From contig BDIU01000228.1 in assembly GCA_002118135.1 (NCBI GenBank), forward strand, positions 1 to 60,283: DNA of 60,283 nucleotides, read 5' to 3'. Positions 1-10,569 of the stretch are shown here, one piece after another (position 1 is the first letter of the stretch; each line of letters starts with the position of its first letter). The position numbers and the translations under genes were made by a program. The stretch is from Trebouxia sp. TZW2008 (lineage: Eukaryota > Chlorophyta > Trebouxiophyceae > Trebouxiales > Trebouxiaceae). The notes beneath the pieces are model-generated. The model had not been told where the DNA came from. It was given only the letters and a program-made list of their open reading frames with translations, and did no database searches.

Positions 1-193
1 ATTACGTTTATCATCACAACCAAAAGCTCTTCAAGAGGGGGCGAATGTAACGGATTACCGTCACTACAATTTACATTACACATGCTGATGATTACTCATC
101 ACTTCTTCCGCTTACTAGACCTGCACATCAACCACCAGTGTTATCTCAACACTCCCTATTCACGGAAGTTACTGTGTGACAAGCGCAGACTTG

Positions 194-1423
194 TCACATG
201 ACCTTGCTTTTGTTAGCGCCCTCAAGTTCCAACATAGCATTACCAGCTGACCTGAAAATGTGAAGTGCTGTCCCAGATTTTTCATCAACTAGTCCAATGT
301 TGGCCATGATTTTGTTGTGTTGTGCATGCAAACTATCATATGTCACAGGCTCTGACTTGAGTGTGCCTTTAGCTAGCAGCCTCTGCTCCCAAAATGTATC
401 ATCTCCGTTCAAAAACGCCTTCTGATAGTAGGGTTGGGACTGGACAAGTAAACAAGCAACGGCTAGCACCAGGCAGCGTTGTGGCAAAGCGTTTTCGACC
501 ATGGCAAACCACTCAGCTTTGCCTATGTGTGATGTCTTGTTGCCAGCCCTCCGAAGTCCTAGTTGCAAAGGGATGCAAGGTGTTGCCCTGATGTTCTCAA
601 TGACTTCTGAAGTTGCTAACATTGGCCACCTCAATTCCATAGAGTCCTCGGCCCTAAGCCCGCAATTGGTCGCTGTGGTGGCTTCAACAGTCATCAACAT
701 ACCTGTCAATGCGTGCTCCGGGCTGGTCCCAAATGTCTAGCTTTCATCAGGATAAGCGTTGTATTGTCTATTGGTCAGATGCTTGCTGTCTAAGACTCCC
801 ATTGATGACCCCACTTCTGCTTGCATGTGTTTGGCCCGTATAAATGATCCCTTGATGATAGAGTTCTTCGGGCTCCAACCATCAGCTTGGCCGGACACGC
901 CCATTTGACATTTTTTGACACAAATTAGTGCTTGTATTGCATGATCCAGCTGCGTTTGTGGAGCTTTGACTGCCTTTCGTTGCAAGTTGGTATTGTTCAA
1001 TTCAATTGCGTCAAGCAACCAATTCAAAAAATTGCAAACTTTCTGCTCTTTGTCTTGCAAGCTCGTGAAGGATGCATCTTCCTCCTTCATCAATGCCTCG
1101 TACCTACATCACAAAAAACCATGTTTGGTCTTGACTTGCAATTCGATGAACAAGTGTATCAACTATTGAAGTTTATACTTTAGCCACTTGCGCAAAGCCG
1201 CTCTATATTGCTCTATAGTGGTAGGTTGTAAACCAGACTTCGACCATTCATTGTTGATAATGGTCTCTCTCAACTCCTCGGATTCTTTGCTAGAAACCCA
1301 ATCCGGTGAAGTGAGGCGAAAAAGGTTGTCTATTTGAGCGTTGTCGTTCTTGCTTTGCCCTCCTCGCACCATGAATGTTACTTGTTGTTTACTTTGAGGA
1401 GGCAAACGTGTCCTTATGAGCAT
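194..1423 (-). pseudogene. Crypton-like tyrosine recombinase remnant
   Basis: Three open stretches (1423-1166, 1093-740, 709-194) lie in one and the same minus-strand frame, interrupted only by in-frame stops (TAG at about 1163, a TGA between 1093 and 1163, TAG at 737-739). The first stretch begins with ATG and contains a helical segment like the DNA-binding N-domain of tyrosine recombinases (TTIEQYRAALRKWLK). The last contains GLRAEDSMELRW, resembling the box with the first catalytic Arg, and later ALHIFR, matching the HxxR box. The expected C-terminal catalytic Tyr was not found before the stop at 194. Family knowledge: this arrangement, with a CBF3/GCR1-like fold, is typical of Crypton transposons. 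Inference: a dead or strongly decayed recombinase. It could also be a spliced gene with small introns over the stops, but no convincing splice sites were seen. Confidence 0.5.
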
Positions 1424-1435
1424 GTCATGTAGTTA

Positions 1436-1496
1436 TGACCGGTCAAAATGACCGGTTGAATTGACCGGTCGGCTCGACCGGTCAAAATGACCGGTA
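1436..1496. repeat. GACCGGTC palindrome array, left
   Basis: Five copies of the 8-bp palindrome GACCGGTC (two of them ACCGGT with one changed flank) at 1437, 1450, 1463, 1475 and 1489. The spacing is 12-14 bp. The array lies just upstream of the recombinase remnant and is the inverted partner of a similar array near 2890-2925. Confidence 0.85.
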
Positions 1497-2039
1497 AGTT
1501 AATAGTGTTGCACGGTGAAAGATTGCAACTAGTACATGTTGCAAGATTCACGGTGTCAAGACCTCATAGGGTGCTCCAGCATGGATGAACAAGCACAAAC
1601 ACTCATGGATGCGATCACAAGCAAATTTGAGGCAATGGTATTGACCAATCCGAATCGGAAGACAACAAGTGGCAAGTCGACCGTCTTTGTTATCGCCGCG
1701 ACCGTGCAAAAAAAGGCAAATACAATGCATAGTATTACAAGAAGCACCAATACAACATCAACCGTACTAAAGCTTTGAAACGTGGAAACAGCGGAAAGCA
1801 AAAACTGAGAACAATTAGTGTTTAAAAGTGTGATATCAAGTGGGATTCGATTACATGTAAGTATTACTAAAATTAATTGTTGAAAAGTCCATCATGTGTC
1901 GATAGAAGTTTCCAAACTTGCAACATGTTTGAAACATGATGAAGACGCGACTCACGTACATGTAATTATGGATATGTGCATATGCATGAAAGCACTGGTG
2001 CACTCGCACCAAAATTTCTGAATCCCACGATGTGGTTTC

Positions 2040-2720
2040 TCAATTTTTCCAAACCAACCTTGATTTCGAGATTGCATCTAGTTTTTCAAGAGATCACAAA
2101 ACTCCATGCAAAGAAATTGAATTGGACTTTTGGTGACTTGTGGGCTTGTGCTTTTTGGTCTACAATGACTCGAACAATCAAGTTTCACTCCAATCCACCG
2201 AAGCGGTATCTCAATTGGACAGATGCCCAAGGTGATGAAAATTCCATCAATGATATCAAGAGCGGATGAAAATTTCAACATGAGCCAATGGAAGGTATGT
2301 TTTGGCACACGCACACATTGACATATAGGAGCGTTGCTTTTCAGCTTTTTACAATCACAATTGTCCAACCAAGCGTTTTCCAAACCAACCTTGATTTCAA
2401 GATTGCATCTAGTTTTTCAAGAGATCGCAAAACTCCATGCAAAGAAACTGAATTGGGCTTTTGGCGACCTAAGTCAAGCTTGTGGGCTTGTGCTTTTTGG
2501 TTTACAATGGCTCGGACACTCAATAATCCAATGAAATGGTGTCTCAATTAGGCAGACGGCCAGGGTGATGAAAACTTCATCAATGATATCAAGGATGATG
2601 AAACTTTCAACATGAGCAGGTGGAAGGTATGTTTTGGCACACGCACACATTTACATACAGGAGCGTTACTGTTCAACTTTTTACAATCACAATTGTCCAA
2701 CCAAGCGTTTTCCGAACCCA
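2040..2720. repeat. Tandem duplication, unit about 333 bp
   Basis: About two copies of a unit repeat head to tail. The stretch at 2250-2386 (AATGATATCAAG through GCGTTTTCC) recurs at 2582-2719, and the stretch at 2045-2170 recurs at about 2380-2515, both near 333 bp apart with around 90% identity. Open frames across it are short and not conserved between copies, so I see no gene. Confidence 0.85.
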
Positions 2721-2885
2721 ATTCACAAGCATAGTTTGCAAGTGTCATAACGAAAATGCTAGCATGTGCAAACTCTCCATCACATATCCACACTGGCATT
2801 TTCTCAGAAGATTTGGACCGATTGGCCTTCAGGGATGGAGTGCTTGACTTACTAAGCAGAAGCTTTCGAACAGCTGACTAGAGGT

Positions 2886-2930
2886 CGAGTCGATCGGTCA
2901 AGCCGACCGGTCAATCCGACCGGTCGAGCC
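2886..2930. repeat. GACCGGTC palindrome array, right
   Basis: Three palindromes, GATCGGTC at 2892-2899 and GACCGGTC at 2905-2912 and 2918-2925, spaced 13 bp apart. They are in inverted relation to the left array. Confidence 0.8.
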
Positions 2931-3749
2931 AATTGCTCAAGCTAGTTAAGCCAAACACCCTCATAAAGCAAGTCGATCAAGTGTAAGGCACGTAACATCA
3001 CTCGATCCCTTAATATAAACTGCAATGTTCTTGAGAATAGCCAGCCATTGTAGCTTGCCAAACATCTTCAACTATCTCTTCAACCGCAAGTGCGCACAAC
3101 CTTGCATTGTGTCATGAAGTCAACACGTCCAAATTTGATGTTGCACAGTGATAGTTGCTCAATGTACACAAGCATTTGATGCAAACAGCAGAATTTTTGT
3201 CATATCAACATTTTAGGGCCCCTGTTTTGTTGATGCAAACCGGGGCTGAACGAAAAAGGGCACCTTGTAGCGCGTATTGTGCGTCAACAAAAGCCTACAG
3301 CCCCGCCCCAAAAGCCCCAGTTTCTTGCTTGAGTTTTGGGCATCACAATATGTAGTGAGAACTTCAACTGTGATTGGCTTTAGTTAACAATCGAGCGTGA
3401 AGCCCAAAACACCGCCTTTCCTATACTTTCTGTATGTACTACGCAAGGCCAGCACCAAACCTCGTGAGAGCTACATTAGGCATTGGTTTCATTCCATAAG
3501 CATATAACGACTGGGCAGCAACTTGACTACTCTTCTCAAACCAAAAGCCCAGACATCCTCCTTGCCAAGACTTGCGACGCAATAAGTGCGTATGCTTCTA
3601 AACCTCTAATATGTTGTTTTCTTACCATATTCATCAAAGAACCTGATTGACAATTGCATAGTGAATTGAGGTTTGCATGAAGTGACATCCCTTGATGTGC
3701 TTACACTAGGTGTTCCATTACAATTCTGATAAAGCCAAGCACATCTTTC
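2931..3749. other. Intergenic stretch without recognised gene
   Basis: A+T-rich DNA with no convincing ORF. Around 3209-3340 there are several short CCCC/GGGGC blocks (for example GGGGCTG at 3232 and CCCCGCCCC near 3301) resembling the hairpin arms seen downstream at 7021-7436. Full stems could not be paired as cleanly here. Confidence 0.5.
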
Positions 3750-4157
3750 ATGTCCGTCATGACTTCCAAGTTCAATATTGTTTGCATGCGTTCCCTTGAC
3801 CTAGGAAAGTTGTCAACTTTATGTAGACTAGGTTATAACATGACACTTGGGACCCTAGGAGCCTCACAAACGTCAACAACAAACGCTGGTTGCCAATCCC
3901 AAACAAGCCAAGACAACTTGATGCATGAGCTGGTTGGCCTTCGCATGCCCTTGGAATGGTTCAATACGTACAAAGGTAGGCTAGATAAAATGCGGTTGTA
4001 CAAACAACACAGGTACCACAATGATGATGCTTACAGGAACACAGTGATTCATGCCAACAACGCTCGCACAAAATTGAAGCGACAAGACAATGAGTATCGA
4101 GCACATGAGGCAGCTCTGCAACGTAAACGCCGTCGAAACGCTAAACAACTTCGGTAG
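3750..4157 (+). CDS. Hypothetical small basic protein (135 aa)
   Basis: An intronless ATG-initiated frame of 135 codons ends 110 bp before the primase-helicase, on the same strand. The N-half has no recognisable motif. The C-half is rich in Lys, Arg, His, Asn and Tyr (from about residue 80, with RLYKQHRYHNDDAYRN and a terminal ALQRKRRRNAKQLR), predicted helical and strongly basic. This suggests nucleic-acid binding, and it resembles basic linkers of viral DNA-binding proteins only in composition. I do not recognise a family. Its position directly upstream of a replication gene in the virus-like block suggests it belongs to that element. It could also be a fragment, because all neighbouring genes are damaged. 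Confidence 0.45.
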   Translation: MSVMTSKFNIVCMRSLDLGKLSTLCRLGYNMTLGTLGASQTSTTNAGCQSQTSQDNLMHELVGLRMPLEWFNTYKGRLDKMRLYKQHRYHNDDAYRNTVIHANNARTKLKRQDNEYRAHEAALQRKRRRNAKQLR

Positions 4158-4267
4158 TGAACTGTTTTGTAAGCTTGCTCAAGTATGATTACTGGGTAAT
4201 GTACATGTACACATTGCGCAAAACCGGACATTCTAAAATGTGTTGTGTTGTCAGCAGATAACACATC

Positions 4268-6894
4268 ATGGTGTCAAGCCAGACAACATCGGACACGCCA
4301 AAAAGCTTGCAACAGAGCTCCATGCACCAACTCTTGCAAGAATACGGAGTAGAGAAAGGAGAGCAATCCAACTTTACGTATATGGCTTGGCCATATGGAT
4401 CATTCATGGTACCTGAGGACAAGCGTGATGCATTCTACAAGGCATACACAGATACTCTCAGTGCAGGCATTGTGCCACCGCTGACAGAGAAACAAGGTTT
4501 GGCTGGGCCTGTTGTGGTTGACTTAGATTTCAAATTCTCAAGTGATGTCAAGCATCGTCGTTACACGCCTGACTTGGTAGAAAATGTAGTAAAAAAGTAC
4601 TTTGATATCTTGGGTGAGTATGTACAGCTGGATGAGCATAACAACAGGTGTTACATATTTGAGAGAGCAGATGCATATCTTGAGGAGAAACCAGGCAAGT
4701 CTGCCATTGTGAAGGATGGGCTGCATCTAATGTTCCCGTTCATCAAGTGCTTTGACAGTCTTAAGTGGATGGCGCGAGATCATGTCATACAAGAGTGCAG
4801 GACCTTGTTCGAGCAGCTTGGCACTACCAACACAATTGATGACATTGTGGACAAGGCTGTGATCAGCACCGACAACTGGTTTGTTTACCTCAGCTCCAAG
4901 CCAAATCGCCAACCTAATCAGCTCACCAGAGTCTTGGACAATTCCTTGAAAGAAGTTGCCTTTAAACCAAGCCGCAAGCTGGTGCCGCTCCTTAGCGTTG
5001 CTGGGGATGCTGAGAACGTCTTGTACATCAAAAAGCTACCACCACGCGAGCATTCCAGCAAGCAGACGCCTCCAGCACGGAAGAAGAGAGAGCCTGCAGA
5101 TACACATGACTTCGTCAGTTGCAACCTTCTGCAACAATCAGTCATGGGGCTTGATCCCACAAGAGCTAAACCCTACAGGAAATGGCTCAAGATAGTTTTT
5201 GGCATCCTCAATGTCAGTCAGGCAAAGAAATTCTGTCCAGAAGGCCACAGACTTATTCATCAGTTCTCAGAGCAGTCACCAGAATATGATGCGCAGGAAC
5301 TCAATACAAAGTTGGCAACGCTGCAAGCACAGCTGGAGGGTGGAATAGGTTTTGGCACCATTGTCCGGAAACTACAAAAGGACAACTCAGAGCTTTATCA
5401 GAAGCTGTTCAAGAAGCCATCCAGCACATCTGAACACCTTCTACAGCTAGCCATATCACGTGGAGGACAGCATGTTGATGTTGCGAAGGTGTTCAGCTCG
5501 CTTTTTCCTGGCGAGTTCAAGTGGGCAACAACAAAACAAGATCCAATCTTTTACAGATTTTCAGGAACAATCTGGGTACGCCAAGAGGATGACGCTGTGG
5601 TATACAAGCTCTTGAGTTGCCATGTATCAGATGCCTTCCAGGAGAAGGCAGCATTTTACTGTGAACAAGCAGAGGCCGAGCAAGACCTTGGGAAGAAGGA
5701 GAAGCTCGAAAGGCAGCGAGTAACGGCCATCAAAGTTGCCAACCAACTCCTCAACATGAGCTATCTGAAACAAGTGTGTCATGCTATCAGCAAACACCTC
5801 CATGATGCGGATCTTCTACAGAAAACACCAACCTGGATCTTGTAGCCTTCAAAGATTGAGTGTACGACTTGATGTCATCAGCCTTCCACCAAGGGAGACC
5901 AGAGGATTTGTTGAGCGTGTGCATCCCCTTCAACTACCCAACAACAGACCCTCAGCAACGTGCGGAGCTTCTGACATTCCTGAGCCAAATCAAACCGCAG
6001 GAGGACGAGCTGGAGCACCTGTTGGATCAATTGAGTCAGTGCCTATCAGGGAAAATACGAAAGCAGGTGATCCACATCCTTGCTGGTCAACTTGCAGACA
6101 ATGGTAAAAGTACATTACTGCGCTTGGTTCAGTTGGCATTTGGTGGCTACTATTGCAGCATGCCCATTGCCTATCTCACACAGAAGAGTGCTTCAGCCAA
6201 CGCTGCTAACCCAATCATCCTCAAGCTAAAGCCTGCAAGAATTGTTGGATCTTCGGAGCCCGAGGAGGAGACTCGATTCAATGGTTCTATTCTCAAAGGC
6301 CTCAGTGGTGGTGATGAACAAGAGGGACGTGCCTTATTCAGCAATAAGCTTGTCAGCTACTACCCACAGCTCAGATTGTTCATATTGTGCAATGACACTC
6401 CGCACATCAATGGGAAGGACAAGGGGTTGAAAAGAAGGATCACGAAAATAACCTTCAGCAGCCAGTTCAAAAAAAGTGTGAATGAGCCAGACCTTGTCAA
6501 CCATGTCTACCCCATCAACGTTGACATGGATGACAAGCTACAGTCCTGGGCACCAGAGCTCATACTGCTGATGTTGGAGCGCTTCAAGCCAGATTATGTT
6601 TACTCTTGCCCTTCAAGTATCCAGCAAGGCACTAATGATTACATGAACGAAAATGACCCTGTGAGCAAGTTTGTCAGAGACAAATTGGAGCAAGATGTTG
6701 AGTCTTGTACAACATTTTGCGAGCTTAGACAACTGTGGACTAAGGGTGAATATGGTATGATCAAGCTATCTGACTTTAAAAAGGAGCTTGTGCGAGTGTT
6801 GGGCACTGAAGGTGTTGCCGACTCCCACTTCAAAGGCGAAAAGTACAAGAACTTTTTCAAGGATTACAAAGTTCGACGAGAGCAATGCTTATGA
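4268..6894 (+). pseudogene. AEP-D5 primase-helicase (virus type), broken by a frameshift and a stop
   Basis: Two long frames make one replication protein. Frame A (4268-5845, ATG start, 525 codons) has the archaeo-eukaryotic primase motifs VVVDLDFKF (about residue 95) and KDGLHLMFPF (about residue 150). Frame B (5860-6894) has the D5/SF3 superfamily-3 helicase motifs: Walker A ADNGKST, Walker B region SSEPEEE, LSGGD, sensor ILCNDTP, and an arginine-rich KGLKRRI. Read in frame B, the DNA before 5860 gives NTNLDLVAFKD, stop, VYDL, which is the usual D5_N junction with a stop where Gly is expected. The break is thus a one-base frameshift near the AAAA at 5822-5825 plus a nonsense TGA at 5857-5859. 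Known: such fusions are the replicative core of nucleocytoplasmic large DNA viruses, virophages and polinton-like viruses. There are no introns. Inference: endogenous viral gene, now inactive unless the assembly is wrong. Confidence 0.9.
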
Positions 6895-7020
6895 AGATGA
6901 GATGCAAGGTAGTGTAGTACTCAGTGGGCGCTGTTGCGTTTGTTCCAACACTGGGGCTTGTGGGACTGGCCTGACAGGAGTATATTCCGCCAAGCCAACC
7001 TTGATACAGCATGTTTTGAT

Positions 7021-7057
7021 GCCAGTCCTACTTTTGGGGCACAGAAGTGGGGCTGGC
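7021..7057 (+). terminator. GC-rich hairpin downstream of primase-helicase
   Basis: The arms at 7021-7033 (GCCAGTCCTACTT) and 7045-7057 (AAGTGGGGCTGGC) pair over 13 bp; the two non-Watson-Crick positions are G-U pairs in RNA. It sits 127 bp past the helicase stop. Giant-virus transcripts are known to end at palindromic hairpins, so a 3'-end signal is an inference. Confidence 0.45.
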
Positions 7058-7402
7058 AATCTAGTGTAGGGGAAGTCAATGTGCAAAAACAATTCTTTAG
7101 TCCCATAGGATAGGACTGTGTTGTGCAGACCTATATTACCCAGCGCGCAACGCCCTGCTTCATGTTAGCTTCTGTTGGGGGTGCCAATTTGTGGGACTTG
7201 GTGACCCCTGGTTCAAGGCTGACAAATGCGAATCCTTTTTAATGTAATCAACATACAGGCATAGCAGTGTTGGCAAACGTGGGACTCTGCGTTCTGTAAA
7301 ATTTGTGTGCTAGTACGACCACTTTGAAAAAGTGGGGCTTTTGGGGCAGACATAAGAGAGCTAATTGCCATCAACTAAGCCGTATTACGGAATCTTTCAA
7401 CG

Positions 7403-7436
7403 CTAGCCCCACTTTGGTGGACGGAAGTGGGGCTGG
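7403..7436 (-). terminator. GC-rich hairpin downstream of the 169-aa ORF
   Basis: The arms at 7403-7414 (CTAGCCCCACTT) and 7425-7436 (AAGTGGGGCTGG) pair over 12 bp with one mismatch; the inner 9 bp are perfect. It lies about 210 bp beyond the stop of the minus-strand ORF and shares its arm sequence with the 7021 hairpin. Confidence 0.45.
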
Positions 7437-7646
7437 CAATTAATAATACAAGCAAATCATTGTGTTTTGGGAAGGCTTGGTTGATTTTGCAAAGTAACAA
7501 CAATGAGCCACGATTGCTGTAAGTTGCAGAGACACTCTTGTGCTTTACTGGGTTGATTTAGCCAGCCAAAAATGCACGGAGGCCTTGCTTGATATCAGCT
7601 GTTGTCGGGTTGCCAGATTTTGAATATGAATAGGCACCATCCACCA

Positions 7647-8156
7647 TCACACAGTCTTGTCAAAGTCTAGAGGCTCACCATTCTGCAAGTCGTGGTCAAG
7701 ATGTTGCTGCAGATACTCAGCCAACAGTTTGATGTCAGCCGCCTTCATCCTTGCCACAGCTGATTTGGACTTAATGCCTGCGCTCCCAATCTCCCGAAGA
7801 GCAAAGTTGGCCAATGGACCAGAGCTGACATCACTCATTGTGTCACCGGACACTGCACCTCTACTGTGCTTTTTGGTAACAGAAACATATGGCCTAACCT
7901 TCAAGGCAGTGTCGCTGCATGATTCACCTGCAGCCAACAGCCCGCCTGTCATGTGGCGCAGAGTAATGCACACATCTGTTGCAATCTGATCAAGGGTGCC
8001 ACCTTTCAGCTCTCCTGCTGCTTCTACCCTCTCAACAGCAGCAGCAACAAGTCCTTTCAAGGCATTCCTTTTGTCTACAATGGGATCTGTCTTGCTGAGT
8101 GAGATCTTCGAGAGGTCAAATACTGCAGCAAGTTCTTTTTCTGATTGGTCTGCCAT
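7647..8156 (-). CDS. Hypothetical protein of the virus-like block (169 aa)
   Basis: A minus-strand frame of 169 codons starting at ATG 8154-8156 (MADQSEKEL) and ending in TGA at 7647-7649. The same frame stays open upstream to about 8360, but without an ATG, so the MADQ start is preferred. The sequence is Ala/Lys/Asp-rich and predicted mostly helical. A Ser/Gly/Thr-rich middle is followed by a C-terminal amphipathic helix with AADIKLLAEYLQQHL. There is no signal peptide or membrane segment. I do not recognise a family. It is convergent with the primase-helicase and divergent from the integrase at 8805, so it probably belongs to the same element. It is the only long frame of the block without a visible break. 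Confidence 0.45.
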   Translation of the reverse strand: MADQSEKELAAVFDLSKISLSKTDPIVDKRNALKGLVAAAVERVEAAGELKGGTLDQIATDVCITLRHMTGGLLAAGESCSDTALKVRPYVSVTKKHSRGAVSGDTMSDVSSGPLANFALREIGSAGIKSKSAVARMKAADIKLLAEYLQQHLDHDLQNGEPLDFDKTV

Positions 8157-8804
8157 GTTTAGCGTGCACATGGTACGTACCAGTATACTCCATGACCACC
8201 GAGTTTGATGCGTCAATTGTTGCATGGTTTGAACGCAAGACAGCACACAAGTAGCTATTGCTGCTTGCACGGTGTCTTGCCGGCCTGTTGTCAAGCTCGA
8301 AAGAAGCCAGCTTGAACAACGACTGAGCTTTTGCTTGTCAACCGTAGGGTCGGCTGGCAAAAACTCAAACGCATAGTATGGTCATATGTTCACAGGATTT
8401 CGATTTTGCAACATTTGGGTTGTGGACATATAATCACTTCTTGAGCTGAGTAACTCAGCAAATTTCAAAACTACAGCTAATTCGCATTCATTTGAAATCA
8501 GTAGTTCATGGAGAGAAATTGGTAAGCAAAAAACAGTATGTATGCAAAGTTGTCGTTAACAAAGCAAAATTGCATTGACACAATATAGGTTGTAATGCAC
8601 AAAGCCTATGGTTTTGCTTAAAGCAGAAACAAAAATGTAGCTTTTGCAATTCCAACTTACTAAACCCGATCATTTACAAGTCAAAGTTTCTCTGCATCAC
8701 ACAAACATTTTCAAGGAAACATTTGGCAAGCCAACAACAGGAGACCGGGAGAAGATCTGCGAGATCTTCTCTCAAGCCCATGCAAGGGCCCCTGTACGCA
8801 ATAG
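8157..8804. other. A+T-rich spacer upstream of the integrase
   Basis: Divergent spacer between the 169-aa ORF (minus) and the integrase (plus). It could carry both promoters, but I cannot assign a TATA box with confidence. The open stretch at 8157-8360 lacks an ATG start. Confidence 0.4.
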
Positions 8805-9796
8805 ATGAGCGCCCTAGCTACAATTAAACCTGATAAGGCCTTGCAAGGTCTGCTACAAGACCATGTGCTGTCAGAAAGCTCCAAGCTTACCTATGCTCAG
8901 CGCCTCAAGGCCATGTCAGCCAAGCGAGGGCGACCAATAACTGAGCTGGCAATGCAACCTAGGGTCATATTCCCATGGATAAAAGAGCAATACCCAGAAG
9001 TTGCAACGCAAAAGAACCTGGTTACAGCAGTGTTGGCTGCTCTCAAACGTATGCCAGCAATGAACAGCCAATGCCGGCAAGCCCTAGCAATATGGCTGCG
9101 GGCTTCCAAAGAGCTTGAAGCTCAGCAGCAGGCACGGCTAAAAGCAAATGAGCCTTCTGCCAGACAACAACGGGGCTATGTCGATTTCACAGAGGTGATT
9201 AAGGTACGTACCTCTCTAGCCAAGGGATCACGTCAACGGCTCCTGCTAGCCTTTTACACCATGATCCCTCCGCTGCGGTGCGATCTTAATTGGGTGGCCC
9301 TCCTACAGTGTCTTGCGTCTGCAGAAACCATATCACAAGATGACGTGGATAGGGTGAAGGAAAACAACTTTTTGTGTTTGCCAGCAGACAGGAAGAAGCC
9401 TGCCATTTTAGTGTTCAGAGAGTTCAAAACCGCAAACTCTGCTGGGACCTGGCGGAGAACATTACCATTGAATCTCACCCGGGAGTTGTGGTCATCGATG
9501 AGATATTTCTGCAAGCTGAGTCGCCTAGGAGATGGCTTTTCACTACCAAGTCCGGCTCACCGTACACAGCAAAAAACTTTAGCAAATGGTGTTGTGTTGT
9601 GCTGCAAAAGCTATTTGGCAGACCGCTAACCCTGACGCTATTAAGACATAGCTATCTGAATAGTATGGATTGGAACAAACTAACAATAGCAGGCAGGGAG
9701 AATCTGGCAGCGGACATGTGTCACAGCACAGAAACTCAAGACACCTACAGGTGGATATCTGGCAAGCATTGGCTGAGTTTACAGAAGCAACAATAA
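8805..9796 (+). pseudogene. Virus-type tyrosine recombinase/integrase with one frameshift
   Basis: The frame opened by ATG 8805 encodes a SAM-like N-domain and the first catalytic box in LLLAFYTMIPPLRCDLNW (Arg in PPLRCDL, the form usual in integrases of virophages, polinton-like viruses and giant viruses), then a Lys region in FREFKTAN. From about 9520 homology continues in another frame: WLFTTKSGSPYTAKNFSKW, then box II LTLLRHSYLNS and HSTETQDTYRW with the catalytic His and Tyr, ending at TAA 9794-9796. Both frames are open over 9374-9629, and the shift lies at about 9515-9530. The total of about 330 codons fits the family. With the shift the protein would lose Arg II and Tyr. Inference: integrase of the virus-like element, inactivated or mis-assembled by a 1-nt indel. 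Programmed frameshifting is possible, but no slippery heptamer was seen. Confidence 0.85.
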
Positions 9797-10569
9797 GCAA
9801 CGGCTGTTGTCAGCCAATCAAGCAGTCATAGATGCAGTTATATCAACAGCATGAACAACAATCAAAGGTGTTTTGGGATGCTTGGCAGCTGATTCTGTAA
9901 GTGCTGAGCGTACCATGGATGTGTCAGCTGAACAGTTTTGTCTTGGGGAATATTGATGACAACTCACCTGAAATGGCAAGGCTTGGCTGAAGCAGAGCTC
10001 AGCTTGTGGAGCAGGAGCTCCTCGAGCTGCTTCAGGCTCAGCAACCATAGATATCGTGTCATGTTTACCACACCTCCAGTGTATTAGCTGCTGTGTGCAA
10101 AGGTGAGCAGTTGATGTCCACAGAAGCCCGGACAGTCAATGATGCCTGATATGCATTGTCTAGTGTTGCTGCAGGACACTTGTTGTTTCTCTCTTGAAAT
10201 GCAACCCTGCATCTCATCACAGGAACAGCATCAAACAGCAGCATCTCATCTCATCCTGACCATGTCAACGGAAAACGACTGTACAGCACAGCATGTTCAC
10301 CATGATGGTGCAAGCAGCCAACCGTCATAGCAACACGCCGAGATGCTCTTGCCTGAGTCTCAGACAAGAGCGATATCAACACACAGAACTGCGAGAGGCA
10401 GCTGTCTGCAGTCAAACAAGCGGTCGAGTGGAGAAAGCACCTCTTTGCACTGACCTCGAGCAAAGCAGAGAGACGCTGTCTGCTCGGCTTGGCGGCCTGC
10501 AAGATGCAGACAATGCAAGGTGTCCTGCTGCGTGCATATGTAGGTGCCCATGAAGAGCCTGAAACTACA
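9797..10569. other. Spacer with a partial copy of the histone tail
   Basis: No intact gene. On the minus strand, about 9872-9930 repeats the DNA of the H2B-like C-terminus (compare 10585-10640) with roughly three quarters of bases identical over about 60 bp, encoding SALTESAAKHPKT where the histone has SALIESVAKHSNT. The rest shows only short overlapping frames. Confidence 0.5.

Larger units (their letters stand above)
1436..2930. mobile_element. Possible non-autonomous element bounded by inverted palindrome arrays
   Basis: The left array (1436-1496), read as reverse complement, gives a segment starting TCGAGCCGACCGG that matches the right array segment TCAAGCCGACCGG (about 2899-2925) with few differences over roughly 28 bp. 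The spacers between the palindromes, not just the palindromes, are therefore inverted repeats. Between them lies no long gene, only a ~333-bp tandem duplication. Inference: a non-autonomous transposon, possibly served by a recombinase like the adjacent remnant. No target-site duplication was recognised, so the exact ends are unknown. Confidence 0.35.
6895..7646. other. Spacer between convergent virus-like genes
   Basis: No gene is seen between the primase-helicase (plus) and the 169-aa ORF (minus). The spacer is notable for repeated AAGTGGGGC blocks that fold into two hairpins, listed separately, and for a further AAGTGGGGC at 7331. Confidence 0.7.

Noticed and set aside
7657..8208. Plus-strand frames opposite the 169-aa ORF
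   Set aside because: They are shadows of the longer minus-strand frame and have no motif.
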